Assembly (NCBI GenBank): GCA_034509925.1
Contig: CM067527.1
Span: 9,560,001-9,624,000, forward strand
Source: Hirudinaria manillensis
Lineage: Eukaryota; Annelida; Clitellata; Hirudinida; Hirudinidae
DNA length: 64,000 bases
Reading direction: 5' to 3'
This document shows positions 21,466 to 34,824 of the stretch, one piece after another. Every line of letters begins with the position of its first letter. Position 1 is the first letter of the stretch. The translations under genes and the position numbers were made by a program. The notes beneath the pieces were generated by a model. The model saw nothing but the letters and a program-made list of their open reading frames with translations. It had not been told where the DNA came from and did not search any database.

Positions 21466-22832
21466 AATTTTGACGAATTTTTCTCGAGAGGTGGCTGGCT
21501 TTAGCGCTTATATTTTTTTATTAATTTCTATCTCACTGTAGACGAAAAACGGAAAATTAATGAGATCAGTTGACTCCATTACTATTAATTTATTTATCTC
21601 ATTCGATTGCAAATCGATAGAAAAGCGAGTGACCTAATTAGAGGTTATTATAAAGCAGCACCTTTTTAAAAACTATTAAAGTATTAAATGAACTAAAATA
21701 AGCAATCTATTGAGTTTAATATTTGAAATCAGATCAATTGAAAATAAACGATGACTTTAATATTTTTCGATTAATACCTTTTCCACATTCATGACAGCAA
21801 TCTGATTTCCAGAGATTTTCTCAAATCTAAATAAAATCATTTTATAAGCTGAATCTAATCGTGTCTTGAAAAGTATTGGAATTCAATTCATCTATAAATT
21901 CTCACTTTGTATTTAAAGTGTTAAATTCACGAAATTCCGTTACTAGTTACTGGTTGTTGTTGATGGTTGATGATTTTAACGTTACGTCATAAGCGCTATG
22001 TAATTGAGCCTTAAGATACATGCATTGTTTTTATTTTTGAATTTTATTCACTTATAAAGCACAAGTTTTAAAACAATACTTCTAAACGATAACCGAACTA
22101 CCAACTGAGCAATTAATTAACATTGAGGGAATTTATAAGTAAATGAGAAACCCTTGTAAATCTTGCATTTCTTCCGACTAGAAATTAATAGTTCGTACCT
22201 CACTTTGTGAGGTGTAATAAATACAGATTTCATTGCCTATCAAGTTTGACCACAAAAAAGCGCTTTTACTGTATGATATTCTTAGAGTATTCTTAGTAAT
22301 ATGACAGTATGAGATAGGTCGGACGGCTTAAAGGAACATGCATTGTATTTCAAGCAACCTACAATATGTAAAACCAACAGTAAATCTTAGTTTACCAATC
22401 ACGGTACATCAGGTGTTTGAAATTTAGAAACTCTTGCAAATGAGTTCAAGCAATGAACTCCTATTGGAGATTATATCAAAGAGTCCTCAGTAAAGAGAAC
22501 CAGAGGTAACAATAGCGCCTCTGTAGCTCACGCGTTCGGCGCTATATAAATGACTTATTATTATTATTATTATAATAACCTAGTCATAAAATCCTACATT
22601 AGGACGCTTATAAATCGATTATTATTACAGAGGTAGACAATAAGCCAATGCACAATACAATATGTACACTCCTTTATTCCACTTCATGTTTACACAGTTG
22701 CCCATTCGAACAATCGGATTCACTTTTAAAAAAATGGTGGCACAAAAATTATGCTCGTCTGTATGGTTAAGCTACCGAGTTCTAATCAAATTAACCATTT
22801 CATGAGGTATTGGAGATAGTTTTTTTTTTAAA
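21466..22832. other. intergenic region
   Basis: AT-rich sequence upstream of the 548-codon gene and downstream of the GCNT-like gene. It would hold the promoter of the former, but I can identify no specific element. The only distinct feature is the retroposon tail at 22514-22575. Confidence 0.5.
22514..22575 (+). repeat. retroposon 3' tail (SINE/LINE type)
   Basis: GCGCCTCTGTAGCTCACG is followed by TTCGGCGCTATATAAATGAC and then (TTA)n. A GCGCTATATAAATG block followed by a short tandem repeat is a common 3' end of CR1/L2-type LINEs and their SINEs in invertebrates (recalled). The 5' part is not recognisable. Confidence 0.55.
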
Positions 22833-22838
22833 TTTATT
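22833..22838 (-). terminator. polyadenylation signal of the GCNT-like gene
   Basis: AATAAA on the minus strand, 111 bp past the stop codon at 22949, a normal distance for a short 3'UTR. Confidence 0.5.
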
Positions 22839-22948
22839 GAAAATTAAAACAAAACGTAATACTGACGCCGATGCAAACTCCTAAATGTTTCTCGCCCGTC
22901 CCATTCCCTCGGAATGCTAAATAGTAGCAGGCAAAAGGATCCTTTTGA

Positions 22949-24595
22949 TTACTCGATTTGCGGATGAAGGTAATAGTGCTTTTCCAGGTAGCTGAACACG
23001 GGAAACGGTTGAGGATTGAAAGTCTTGTTGTAGATCCACTCTTCCAAGCAGTCCAGGGTCAGAGGTTCGTAGTCGGAGTAGAATTTGTTGGCAAACAACT
23101 CGGGTCTGCTTATCAATTGCTGAAGATCTCCGACGCCAAATATGCAGATGCCGCGAACCGTTCTACCGTTACAAGTGTCCCGTGGTATCCAAGCAGCGAA
23201 GGTCGAAAGCCACGGTAGTCGTTCCGGTGCCCCATCGTATCCGCCTGTGGAAAAAAATTGAAGGATGGGAGGTGAAATGAAATCGAAACATGAATTACCC
23301 AAAACGGCCTCTAACGAAATAATTGCAATTGCCATTTAATGCTCATTTGAGGTAATTAAATATCAATGAACAAAAGAGTTAAACGCAATTGTGTGCCAAT
23401 CGTTCTTTAGAATAGATATTGATTGTCTTCATGACTTCTATTAAAATTCCAACCAACCGGGAGCATTAAACATGGGGTTGACGTATCTGCTGTTAACTGT
23501 CGGCCAGAAAGATTCATCGGGACTGTAGGTGTCTCTTAGCCATTCTAGGAGGACTTGGACCTTCTTGTTGGTCAAGACGTACTCGACGAAATCTCTCGAG
23601 AAGGAGCCGAAGGCGCTGCCTTTTAGTATCGTGATGTTGAGAGGAGGCGGAGGTTTCAGGGTCGAGGTTTGCTCGAGTTTGCCGTTGACGATTTTAAAGA
23701 CTTTTTTGTGTCTGTAATCGAAATCTTTCGACTTGTACCAGGAATATCCTTCTATGTCGTTTGTGCCTCGTAAAGACGAGAGGATTTTGACGATTTCACG
23801 GTTGGTTTTTAGCGGAAACATTTGCCCAGTGAGGTTGATGAGGTATTTCCACGATGAGTTTCTGGCCAAAAGATCTGCCATGCAGTTCAGATCTGCCTTG
23901 AGTCTTGAATAGTGGGCGTAGGTGACCGCTTCCCTCTTCTCGGTCAAGAAAACATTATGGAAGCATTTAGAGATTGATTGCAAGGTCTGGAAAACCACGA
24001 CGTTGCTTTTAATATCCACGTGGATGCAGTAGTGGTTATGAGGACGATAAATGACACGGAGCAACCTCTCGACTTGCATGGCATCGTTATGAACAACCAA
24101 GCTGTACGCGATGGGAAAGTTTGCTTCTTCGTCTGTGACGATGCAATCTTTGGAGTAGCCCGTGCTGTCCCTGAACTTTCGACAGTCAAAATCTGATTCT
24201 TGTCCTTTGATAAATTGAGGCGGAGTTGGACCGACTTTGACGTAACCTGAAAGACCTTTTGCTTCTGCAATTTCCTTCTCCTCTCCTTCCATGAGGGCCA
24301 TGCAACTGACGGCTGTGACCATCCTTTTTGGAGCCGACCAGCACATCTCATTCGATTTCTGATGTTTCCCGAAATGCTGATCGTCCGTTTCGTCGTCGTC
24401 CTGCAAAACGTTCTGAAAGTTGAACTGTTCCTCCAAGGGTTCAACGGTTTCTGTAAAGGTGGTCTTGGTTGTTTGTATTTCTTCTCGAGTCTTCGAGGGA
24501 AGATGCCGATGGATTTGACAGAGTTCCAGGACGAGGTAAGCGGAGAAGATGAAAGTGATTGACAAGGAGACCCTCACGATGAAAGATCTTGCCAT
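22949..24595 (-). CDS. GCNT-like: beta-1,6-N-acetylglucosaminyltransferase (core-2/I-branching, GT14)
   Basis: Two exons, 23458-24595 and 22949-23244, joined at GT/AG sites in phase 1, give 477 residues. Enzymes of this family transfer GlcNAc in beta-1,6 linkage onto core-1 O-glycans or poly-lactosamine in the Golgi. Seen: a basic start, a signal-anchor segment at about residues 7-24, a stem, then the GT14 domain: FPIAYSLVVHNDAMQVERLL, then IYRPHNHYCIHVD, LKADLNCMADL, WKYLINLTGQMFPLKTN, GSAFGSFSRDFVEYVL and DTYSPDESFW. Glu361 in the last motif aligns with the catalytic Glu of mouse C2GnT1 (known). Exon 2 supplies GYDGAPERLPW, ICIFGVGDLQ and LFANKF, matching the human C-terminus. Sequons NSS, NLT and NIT are present. 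It is about 50 residues longer than human GCNT1, mostly in the stem. Acceptor specificity cannot be read from sequence; a xylosyltransferase is less likely because the match is to C2GnT over the full domain. Confidence 0.92.
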
Positions 24596-25233
24596 GGGTT
24601 CTCCTTTATTAGAGAATTAAATTCAGCACAATCGACGTTTGATATAAAAATTAATCTCAAATTTAAAACATTCCGTGCCCCTGTCGGCAGACAAATTCAG
24701 GTTCACATTTTAGAAATCATCTCATATTTTCTTCCCGAAGTCAATGGGTCGGAATAAAACACGGCGTGAGAAGGACTCATTAACGCTAATTATGACTTAA
24801 ATCCAATTAAATTATTATAAATTCCCCCTTTAATTACATTTCCTTAAACTTTGTCAAAAACAATGTTAACTTAAATTCCTGTTCATATTTTGACTGATTG
24901 ACATTCATTCACGAACTTCAACAAAACGTTGAGTTGAATTTCTTCTTCGAAGTTCCAACTTCTTACTCGATGAGGATTTTTTCCCTTGTCGTCCTGGGTG
25001 GATGGATGGGTGGATGGATAGGCGAGTGGGTGGGTGGATAGATGAGTGGATGAGCTTTTTGTGTCCCTTATTGCACACTATGTAATCGACTTACAATATC
25101 TTTTGCATTCCCTTGATATAACAACAACAAGAATAACGAGTAGAACCTTAAACGACGACGACAACAGCCTTCAACAACAACAATAACCTTCTCCATGAAT
25201 GAATGTCTAAAGTGTTTCGTTGTCTGTTGTGGA

Positions 25234-25264
<31 letters not shown>

Positions 25265-28233
25265 ACAACAACAACAACGAAGAAGAATTAAACAATGTGA
25301 TTGAATCTAATTTGAAACATTTATGAAATTTTTACGGTACAGAGCTTTTTATTAATCGGCATTAATTTTCATGATTTACCATAAATTGTTGATCATTGTA
25401 TCATCATATTATTATTAATAATATTATATAATAATAATAATAAACTCATAAAAACCTCATTATGTCTATGTTAAGACTATTATCATTATGTTTATGCAAA
25501 TTTGACACGAGGGGCACACGTGACTGTGACTCAATGTTGCTTCAGGAATTCTTTTCAAAAGCCACCTTCGAATTATTACTTAACTTATTTGTCAGATCAC
25601 GGTTGAAACATTGGTACAGACCATAAAGGTTTTTATAATAATTTTTATAATAAAGGGTACCATAATAATTTTTTATTGCTTTCGATGTTTGTGAGTATTA
25701 TCTCAGGTTAACTAACAATAATTACCTAATTACAATTAATTACTTAGTAACTAATATTAATAGCTTTGTAACTTCTTAATGTACAGTTTCACTTATGAAT
25801 ATTTCTGGCTGTAATTCATCTTTTAGAAGCAATAATTAAAATTATATGGCAGACTTTAGTATTAATTTAATAATAATAAGTATTTACATTATTCCAAACT
25901 GATATCTGTGGCATAAAATAAAATTTCTGACATGACGATATAAGGATAATAACATCGCATCTGAAGACAAGAATAACTGAATGATTAACTACAATAAGTT
26001 ACTCGTGTAAACACGTACCTCAACGAGTAATATGTAGCTTAAGGGCTTAAGCTTAATACATTAATAACATTAGTTACGTTAACTCATCAATTAACTTATT
26101 AATTAACTTAGAAATAGATTAAATAACTTATATTATTAACTTATTAATCAACTGAATTTTAATTCAGAGTTTTAAAATAAAGAGATCCAGATAAATGGAA
26201 TGAAAGCACATATTGTGAATAATTCTCACCATTCAAATACTGAGTCTTGGTGTCCTGTTAACTTAACCAGGAAGGCGAGAGAAACGATGTAATTTCCTTG
26301 GGTTAGCTTAAGGTTCACAATATTTTTGTTTGTTAATTCAATTAAACCGTTTAATCTATCAATAAATCGATATCAGATAAGTACCTTTAATAACTTGCGG
26401 AATCAATACACTGTTACTAAACATTGCATAGGACCAATAACTGACGCATGTCTCGTATTTACTGCAAACAATTCTCAGGTAACAGAATGCGTTTGTAGCA
26501 GGTTGGGCCCGTCAAACCTCACCTGAAAAGAGTCGCTCTATTTAAGGATACCTGCTAATTCTAATCTCTTCAGATCGGCGCCAATGAAATGCTCACACTC
26601 GATGCAATGATCCACACACTTCGATCAAGAGGGCGTTAATAACCCAATTAGTGTTTCATTTAACCAATTTCATCAGATACACCTAAGCACGTTGAACAGC
26701 TTCAAGTTCTGAACGATTTCCGTCGGAAAAATAATTATAGTGTTAGCAGTGATAGTTTAATATTATTATTATTATTATTCGTCTAAGTTTCCTTTAATCC
26801 TGTCTCAAGCAAGCAAATGAGTTAAGATATAATATTTAACAGCGATGCTTACCTTTTAGGAATGCCATCCAGACAACTCCAAGCCGGATTTATAGATCAA
26901 TAAATCATTCCTAGCCAAGAGATAAGTTATTAATCTAAAAATTATACTTTCTATGCATATCGTATATACTGTTATTTAGTTTTCCAGGCCACTATTATTC
27001 CTCTAAAAAAAAGTCAATAACACAACTTGATCCCATGCAGAGCGGTATGTCGAATCGATTTTCACTCCAAATTCAAGTGACTTATTCTTGCGACCTTTCT
27101 CTTGAAGTATTTCGTGAATCTTCGTATTCCATGCGAATGATAGGAGGGTGGCAATGAAAGAATTTATAAGGTCATTTCTCTTGAGAGCAATTCTCGCAGA
27201 GAATTTCTCAGCCTATCATTCATGCCTTGGTTTGTAAACGCATTTGAACCTTTTGTTACGCACAAATAGTGTTTAATATAAATTCTTTTTATGTTTCTGC
27301 CTCTACAGTATTCTGACTTTGTAGTAATTGGAGCAATAGAAAAAGGACAAGAGAAGAACATGATGATGATGATGATGATGACTACAAACTCAAAAAAGGA
27401 AACTTCACTCCAAAGCAACAGCGAATCATAAAAAGCGCCAAGAACTCAAAACGCACCCAAACTCGGGCGGAAGTAAACCGAAGTTCAAAACACAACAAGC
27501 GCTACCGCAGAAGAATCTACTCGACAATGTTTCCATCACTTGGAAAACAAACTCAGCCACGGTTCGCACCCAAAAGCGCTTCTTGACGACTGGGCTACGA
27601 AAGCGACACGTTACTACTGTTGCTGCAGGTAACAACAACAACTGTGGGAATGCAAGCCATTGAGGCAAGCTGTTCGTTCATCTTCATATTACATTCAGTT
27701 TAAAATTATTTTTAACATCATTTCGTTCATCAATCATACCAATCAAATTTCAATACTAAGCCACGCCCATCGAACGTCTAATACATTGGCAACAGTCACA
27801 ACACCGACATCGATAGCCAATTGCTGAAAGAAATCTTGAATAATTCCACTTGAGTTGAGTTATTTATTCAGCAGAACAAGACTATTACAAATGTACAACT
27901 ACGACTTCCTCGTCTTCACGCATTATCATAAATAATTCACGAGGCTCAAGTCAGAAGCGGACCAATGAAAAGCCAATTCAATTCAAGCTAATTAATAATC
28001 AAATAGACTAATTAATAATTCAAGCTAATTAATATTAACATCGTAGAAAGCTTTTGTGGACCAAGTGGATGCTAAAAATACACTCAGCAGAAAGTCATAA
28101 AACTATCCAGGTGTGCGCAGGTGTGAAAGCAAAGAAGATCATGATGATGATGACGACGACGACGATGATGAAGATGACGACGACGTAGTTTTGTTGTTGA
28201 CGATGATGATGATGATGATTCCAACTCTCGAAA
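24596..28233. other. intergenic region, no gene supported
   Basis: Between the start of the GCNT-like gene and the end of VPS13. Contains (AAC)n (25220-25275), short GGAT-type repeats (25005-25050), AT-rich palindromic tracts (25400-25440), TTAACT-rich sequence (26030-26160) and (GAT)n tracts (27359-27383, 28140-28220). A GC-richer stretch at about 27420-27665 is open on both strands (80 codons on the minus strand), but has no clear splice context or homologue. Confidence 0.5.
27863..27868 (-). terminator. possible VPS13 polyadenylation signal
   Basis: AATAAA on the minus strand about 370-470 bp beyond either candidate stop codon. The motif is frequent in this AT-rich DNA. Confidence 0.25.
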
Positions 28234-28337
28234 TCACTTCATCGTCGCCGTTGCCATGGCCACCTTCATCTTGCCAATGAGAAACTGTCGATGAATTGTA
28301 ATCACTGATTAAAAATCAATCCATTAATTAAAATTAA

Positions 28338-29578
28338 TTAGGTGAGTATTATTTGCATGCCATCATCATCATCATCATCATCATTATCGTCGTCATCATC
28401 ATCATCAACAACCTCGGCATGCTTCCTGTCTTTGTCCTGGACGTTGACTATTTTTCCGATGCTACCATTGCCCAAGAACTTCTTTTGCCTTTCCTGTAAA
28501 ATATTAATTAATCAATAATTATAATTAATTAATAAATTATTAATTAATAATTAAAAGGAGATGGAAATATTTATCAAATAATTGGAGTTAATTAAGAGAA
28601 TATATAAATAAATAAATATATAATATTAAATGTATCACTTATTGTAATGAAATAACTTGTGATAATATAAATAATTAATATATATAAATTATACAAAACA
28701 AAACAAAAGGCATTGCTCGAAGCAACTTCGACGGACCTTGAGAATTATTTGGATGCCCTTGATGCCCAGCGAAGGAGCCTCTTTGAGTTGGTCCCAGGTG
28801 TATGACCAGTCACAGTCCCAGTGGCCAAAAATGTCACCTTTCGAGGCAAAGATGAGGTGCCTGTTGGAGTCGTTAAGAAATTAATTTGTTAGTTAATATA
28901 TCAATTAATCGAGTTAATGTTTAATAACTGACTAATTAAGTCCTCATTAATAAATAAATAAATTAATTAATAAAGGAAGAATGGAAAGAAGACAACGATG
29001 ACGATGATGTCATGATGACTGACTTGTCGGTGACGAGGAATATGCACTTGGAGTCCCCTGAGGCAGTCATGTGACCGATGTAAACGTCCCCAGCGTAATC
29101 CCCTTTGGCAACGTCCTGTTGTTTGAAATCATTATCATCGTCGTCGTCATCATCATCATCACTAAGACCAATATCACATGGTGATGATGATATATATTAA
29201 TATTAAAATGTGCAAATATAAAAAAAAAGTAATCGTTGGTTTAAATAATAATTAATGATGCAAGATTTTTTTTTGCTTTATTAAAACAAATTCATATGAA
29301 TTAGAATCACATCACATCACATCATTACTCAGGCAGCAATCATCTGACAACAACTTGACATTAACAATCCATCAGTCAACGATGCTTCTGAAGCCTTACA
29401 TCATCACCATCATTGGCACCATCATCAGCCCTAGGCATCATCATCATCATCATCACTACCTACCTGAAGCACTTGATTGCCCTCAGCATCTTGGGCCACA
29501 TAGGGCCTGACCACCTTATCCTCATGGATGACCCTCATGGGCCTCAACTTGAGGGTCTCTTCTGATTGCTCGGCCACC
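28338..29578 (-). CDS. VPS13: VPS13 exons 74-77: PH-like C-terminal domain, end uncertain
   Basis: Encodes [20 protein letters not shown] (human VPS13C LRPPRLIHEDGIIRPY), [40 protein letters not shown] and [19 protein letters not shown] (human VPS13A FGKIINFKTPEDARW), the PH-like domain. The last coding exon starts at 28493. It may read on through an (ATC)n repeat, giving about 15 acidic residues, to a TAA at 28338-28340. Alternatively it may splice at GAG|GTTGTT (28413), a weak donor, to a tiny exon at 28234-28269 that ends MATATMK and a TGA. Neither tail resembles the human ends, so the terminus needs transcript evidence. No UBA domain is present, unlike VPS13D. Confidence 0.8.
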
Positions 29579-32500
29579 CTGCATTTGTGGTTATGATTGT
29601 GATTGCAACTAAGATGCCAATTGAAATTTCGTTGATGATGATGAAGTTGAGAACCAGGGTAGGTAGCATAGCATGTACATAGCTACCATAGAAATTAAAG
29701 AGTATGATCTACCAGTGCATTAAATAATGTATATATGGAAACATACTACAAAATTTAAACAGCAATATTACTAATAAAAATAATTAATTTTATTTTAATA
29801 GTTATATAGACATTCCAACCATAATAATAACAACAACAATAATAATACTACAGTATTAATAATAATAATAATAATATTAATAATAATAATCAACTAATTT
29901 CATCAATCCACCCACCTCCTGATTCCCTCGAAAGAACTTGATGCAAAGTCAACAACACCACTGGCAGGTCTCGTAAAGACGCCGACGAGACCCTTACCCA
30001 TGCCTGGAAGTTCAAAGGTCAAAGTCAATTAAATGATTTTAAATTATTTAAAAGATAATAAATGAAAATATAAGGATAATTATAGGGTGATATGACTGTT
30101 AGCCTACTTTGAAAATGCAACTGAACTGAGTTAAATTATAATATGTTAAGTTAAGTTATAATATATTAAGTTAAATTATAACATTTATACAAAGCTCCCT
30201 CCTTTAAAGACAGCTCCCTGAGCTCAGCAGTTATTTAAATAATTATTTTTTATTAATATTTTAAAATTAATGTTGATTGGTTTTTAGTTGAACCTTTGAA
30301 GAATCCTCCGATGCCTTCCTGTTTCGCCCCCTCGACAGGTTTTGTGACGATTCCAGTCACTCCATCAAATACGCCCTGAAGTTCACAATGAAATTACAAT
30401 GGAGATCAACAATCAAGTTCAACATGAACTGACCATCACAACTTAATAGTTAATTAAAGAATACTGGTTATTATAATCTAATCATTTGTTATTAATTTAT
30501 ACACAATTAGAATGTCTCTCTGCTGGACAGACAAGCATAACCTCAAACCCACCATAACTAATCCCTTTCCACCTCTGGCCAAACCCTCCTTGAGATCAGC
30601 AGGTCTTTTGTTCAACTCCTCCCTTCTCTTCTTCTGGTAGTCCTCATCCATGGTCAGGGTGGCGATGCCTTTGCCCAGGGCACCTGTTATCCTTGAGACG
30701 GCACCTGCTGCCCCACCTGGATTTGGTTGGAAAGACAATGGTATTTGAATCATTGTATGTTTGGTATGACAAGTAGAGATAATATGTGTGGCTTAAGGTT
30801 GTTTTTATAAACAACTTCAATTTACTTTTACATCTGCAGTTGATTATGCAACCCAATAAACAAAACTTTGTCAGAATCATCATTATTAATTAATTATTTT
30901 AATAGTTATATAGACCTTCAAACCATAATAATAACAACAACAACAATAATAATAATAATATTATTATAATTACTATTAAAACGTTCAATCAAAAGCACTA
31001 ATCCTTCAACCAACCAACAGCATGGCCAAGGAGACTCCTGACCCCGAGTGCCAAACCCTCAGCGAATTCCTCGGGTCCCTGGATGGCCCCCTGGTAGGGT
31101 TCGTAGAAGAGGGATTCGATGCCCTCCGCCAGACCCCTGATCATGCCAAAGGGATTTCCAAGTACGTCCAGTCCTAGGACAAGCACGTACATCTGCTTGA
31201 TGGCCTGTTGGCATTGATTAGAAATAATAAATATTAATTAGTTTATTAATATCTAACAAATTATTCTTTGATATAATAATATAATAGCTCTAGAGTACCT
31301 GTTGCGAATAGTGTCTTGTTATTTCGCTGACGAGCTGCGATTGGCTGTAGAAGGTAAACTTCCTCTCAAAATAACCCAACCTGTTTTTTTAAAACAACAT
31401 GGTTTGTCAGTCATGTAATAACGATTATTCGTCAATCACTTGTTAAATTGAAAAAATAATACTTCATGTAAATAAATATATATTTATGAAAAATATATAA
31501 TGAAGAGCTTTCTATTTATGAGCCTTGCTTTTGAGGTGATGATGATGATGATGATTCTGACCCGACTAATTAATATTCACGAGCGACTTACTTGAAGACG
31601 ACGTCCTGCACGTCCGTGAGAACAACTCCGACGCTTTGCAAGAAGAGTCCGAGGACGTCCCATTGGATGTTCGGTTGAGAGGCGTCTGCTTTTCCTTCCG
31701 ATCCTCCGTACAAAGAGAAGCTGAGGTGGATCTGCATTAGTTAATGGACTATTAATTAATTAATTAATTTCATTACTAATTAATCAATTATATTAATATC
31801 ATAATTAATTCCAATAATAATAAATTAATTAATGCAAGACACCATGGCATTCATCTACAATGAGAATGGTTTCTTATGATTTTAAAGAAAATAAGGAATC
31901 AAACGTTGCACATCGGTAATTATTTTACTAACATTAAATTAAACTTAAAATAATAATTAACAATTAAAAAATAATTAAAACAAAAAAAAAACCTTGAGGG
32001 GCGAGAAGTGGAGCATGTCGAAGAAGTTCTTGACGTCGCCGCTCGACGCGATGACCGCGTCCTGCATGAGCGTCTGATTGGCCAATTCGTTTTCCCGTTT
32101 GAAGTCCACCAAGTCCTTGGTCTGGTTGTCAGACTTGGGACTCGTGAACAGAGACACCATGGCGTTCAGGAAGCTCTGATCAACTTTGACGGCCATTTCT
32201 TGAATCAGGAGCTTGCAGTATCTGTATGGTAAGGAAAGACATTTTTTAATGATTAACATTTAAATCCTTTAGTTTATTATATACCTATTTATATGGTTAT
32301 ACATTTTTTTTATGGTAGGTTTTTATGCTTAACTCTATCAGTTAATTAATATTTTGAATTGATTTTTATTTATTGACACTCACTTGAACTGTTTGACTGA
32401 ACTGTGAGTGCTTGTCCTGATCATTGCACTGAACTCCACCAAAGGTTTGGGAACTTTGAGGTAGAACAATCAAATGAATAACTCATTCGATCAGTTAACC

Positions 32501-34787
32501 AATTACTTTAACTAATTATATTTGATAAGTATGATCATTATCAAGACTAGTTTATTCATTAACAAAGACCAATCTAAATTAAAATTTAAAATAACATTAG
32601 AGTAACAAAAAGCAGAAGACATTAAGGGCACCAATACTGAACCCAATATCAACAGCATCAACACTGATATGATGTACAATGACATGAAAATGAAATAAAC
32701 ACTCAACTCCACCAAAGGTTTGGGAACTTTGAGATAGAAGAATAAAAAATAACTCATTCAGTCACTATCAACTCTAACTAATTCTAACCCCGACAGGATG
32801 ATTGTCAAGATTAGTTTATTCATTAAGAAATACTATTTTCAAGTAAAATTAAAAATAATTTTAGAGTAATAAACAATAATATTGACAACATTAACACATC
32901 AACATTGACAACAACAATGTACAACGACAAGAGAATGAAAACAACTCAAATCACCGACCGCTTTCGGACGCCACGGACTTCGGGGGAGGGACGGGAGCAA
33001 GGACCGTCGGGAACACGGCTCCAGGAAGCTGACTGTCCAACTAGAGATGCATTGATTAGTTAATAATATTAATTATTCATTAGGTAAAACTTATATGCCA
33101 AGATTATGTTAGTACATTTTCAATAAGTCATGTGATTATATTTTAAAATAAACTACAAAATTGACTTGTAACCTCAATTGCTATTTAATCATGCTCTTGC
33201 TCATTAAATGTGGCCAATTTATTAATAATTGGTTAATAATTAATAATAAACAAGAATAGTTAAACACCTGGAGCCTGTGAATCTTGAGGTGCAACTGGAT
33301 GGAATGTTTGGAGGTGGAGTACTTGATCCAAACTCCGTACTCGAAACTTCTCCTGATGACCACCTTGTGGGGTTTCATCATGTGCATCGGTTCACTGCCA
33401 AAGTCAGCCTGGAAAATGATGGACAAAAGAGATGGAGTTTAAAGCTTATTTGTGTTTCAGTCACGGTCACATTTCGTTTTTGTCTCGAACCTTGTATGTC
33501 GTGCGATGCTTTGTTTGATACAACTGCTTGCCACTAACATGGCTGATTGACTGATTGTTTTTAAGAGACGAATTAAGTTTAAGATGGATCAAGCTATAGA
33601 CTGCATCTAATCTGGCTCAATGCAGCAATGCCATCATTGAATTGTTACATAAAAAATGACAAATTCAAATTACAAAAAAAACCGTTTTATATTTTCATTC
33701 CAACCTCAATTTTTCCCTCAATCGACTTTTTGCCAGAGATGGACTTGTTGGCAACAAGTTCCATCTTGTACTCCTGATATGCATCTTCGAGTGCAGAACT
33801 GTACTTGACCTTCAGGGCTTTGAACCTCTTCCTCTTCAGGTGCTCCCAAATCACACCCGAACTGTGAGTTTAAAGTTTTAACGTCTTTGTTTATTCATCT
33901 TAAAGTGGCACTATTGGACAAATGATACACACATATATATTTACATAAATATATATAGATGTGCATTAACATATTATAATGTTTTAGATTACTTCTCTGG
34001 AACAAATATATATATAAATATAAATATATAGGTAGTCAGTAGTGATGACCATCATTATTAATATCATAATTACTGATATTAAGAATGCAATGATTAATAA
34101 TTAGTTTAACGATTCAATTCCAATGCAATGCAATCTTGAACGTATTCCAATAATGGATATTACAACCTCGTGATGCCCATGTAAGCGACTTCCTTCCCGA
34201 TGAAGTTGTTGACGAGCGACAGACCGAAACCCTGGAGGCTGAGGTTTATCTCCTGGTCCAGCTGCTCCAACTCACCTGCCTATGTTGTTGTTTAATGAGA
34301 TGTTAATGAGAGGCAAATGTGGATGTGCATTAACATATTATAATGTAGAGATTATTTCTCTGGAACAAATAGAGGCGACGCCAATTATTGTCAGTTTTTT
34401 GAAGCTTTATCTTATGATAGACATAGCAATGATGATCATCTGAATTTGATGATGATGATGACTCACCTGTTGGGCAGAAGTGGCAAGGACAAGGTCAGGT
34501 GTGAAGAGCAGTACCCTTTGCATTCCATCAAGGAAGGAGACCCAGTACAACTTGGAGTTTGGTTGTGGAGCAAAATCTCCGATGCCATCCTGATGATGAT
34601 AATGATTGCAATTGGCTTGTTAATTGATTTGTTAATGAGAGAGTGATTGAAATATTTCAATCTGGTTGAGTCTAACAAACAACCAAGACTATGGTATTTA
34701 TGCAGGTTCAGGTAGTGTGCAGTTATAATAGCAGCACAAAAGGGCAATCAATGATAATAAAAGCATTACATAGTATTATTGATGATG

Positions 34788-34824
<37 letters not shown>

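Noticed and set aside
27420-27668. GC-richer stretch open on both strands, including an 80-codon minus-strand frame
   Set aside because: No recognisable family and no convincing splice partners. Composition alone is not enough.
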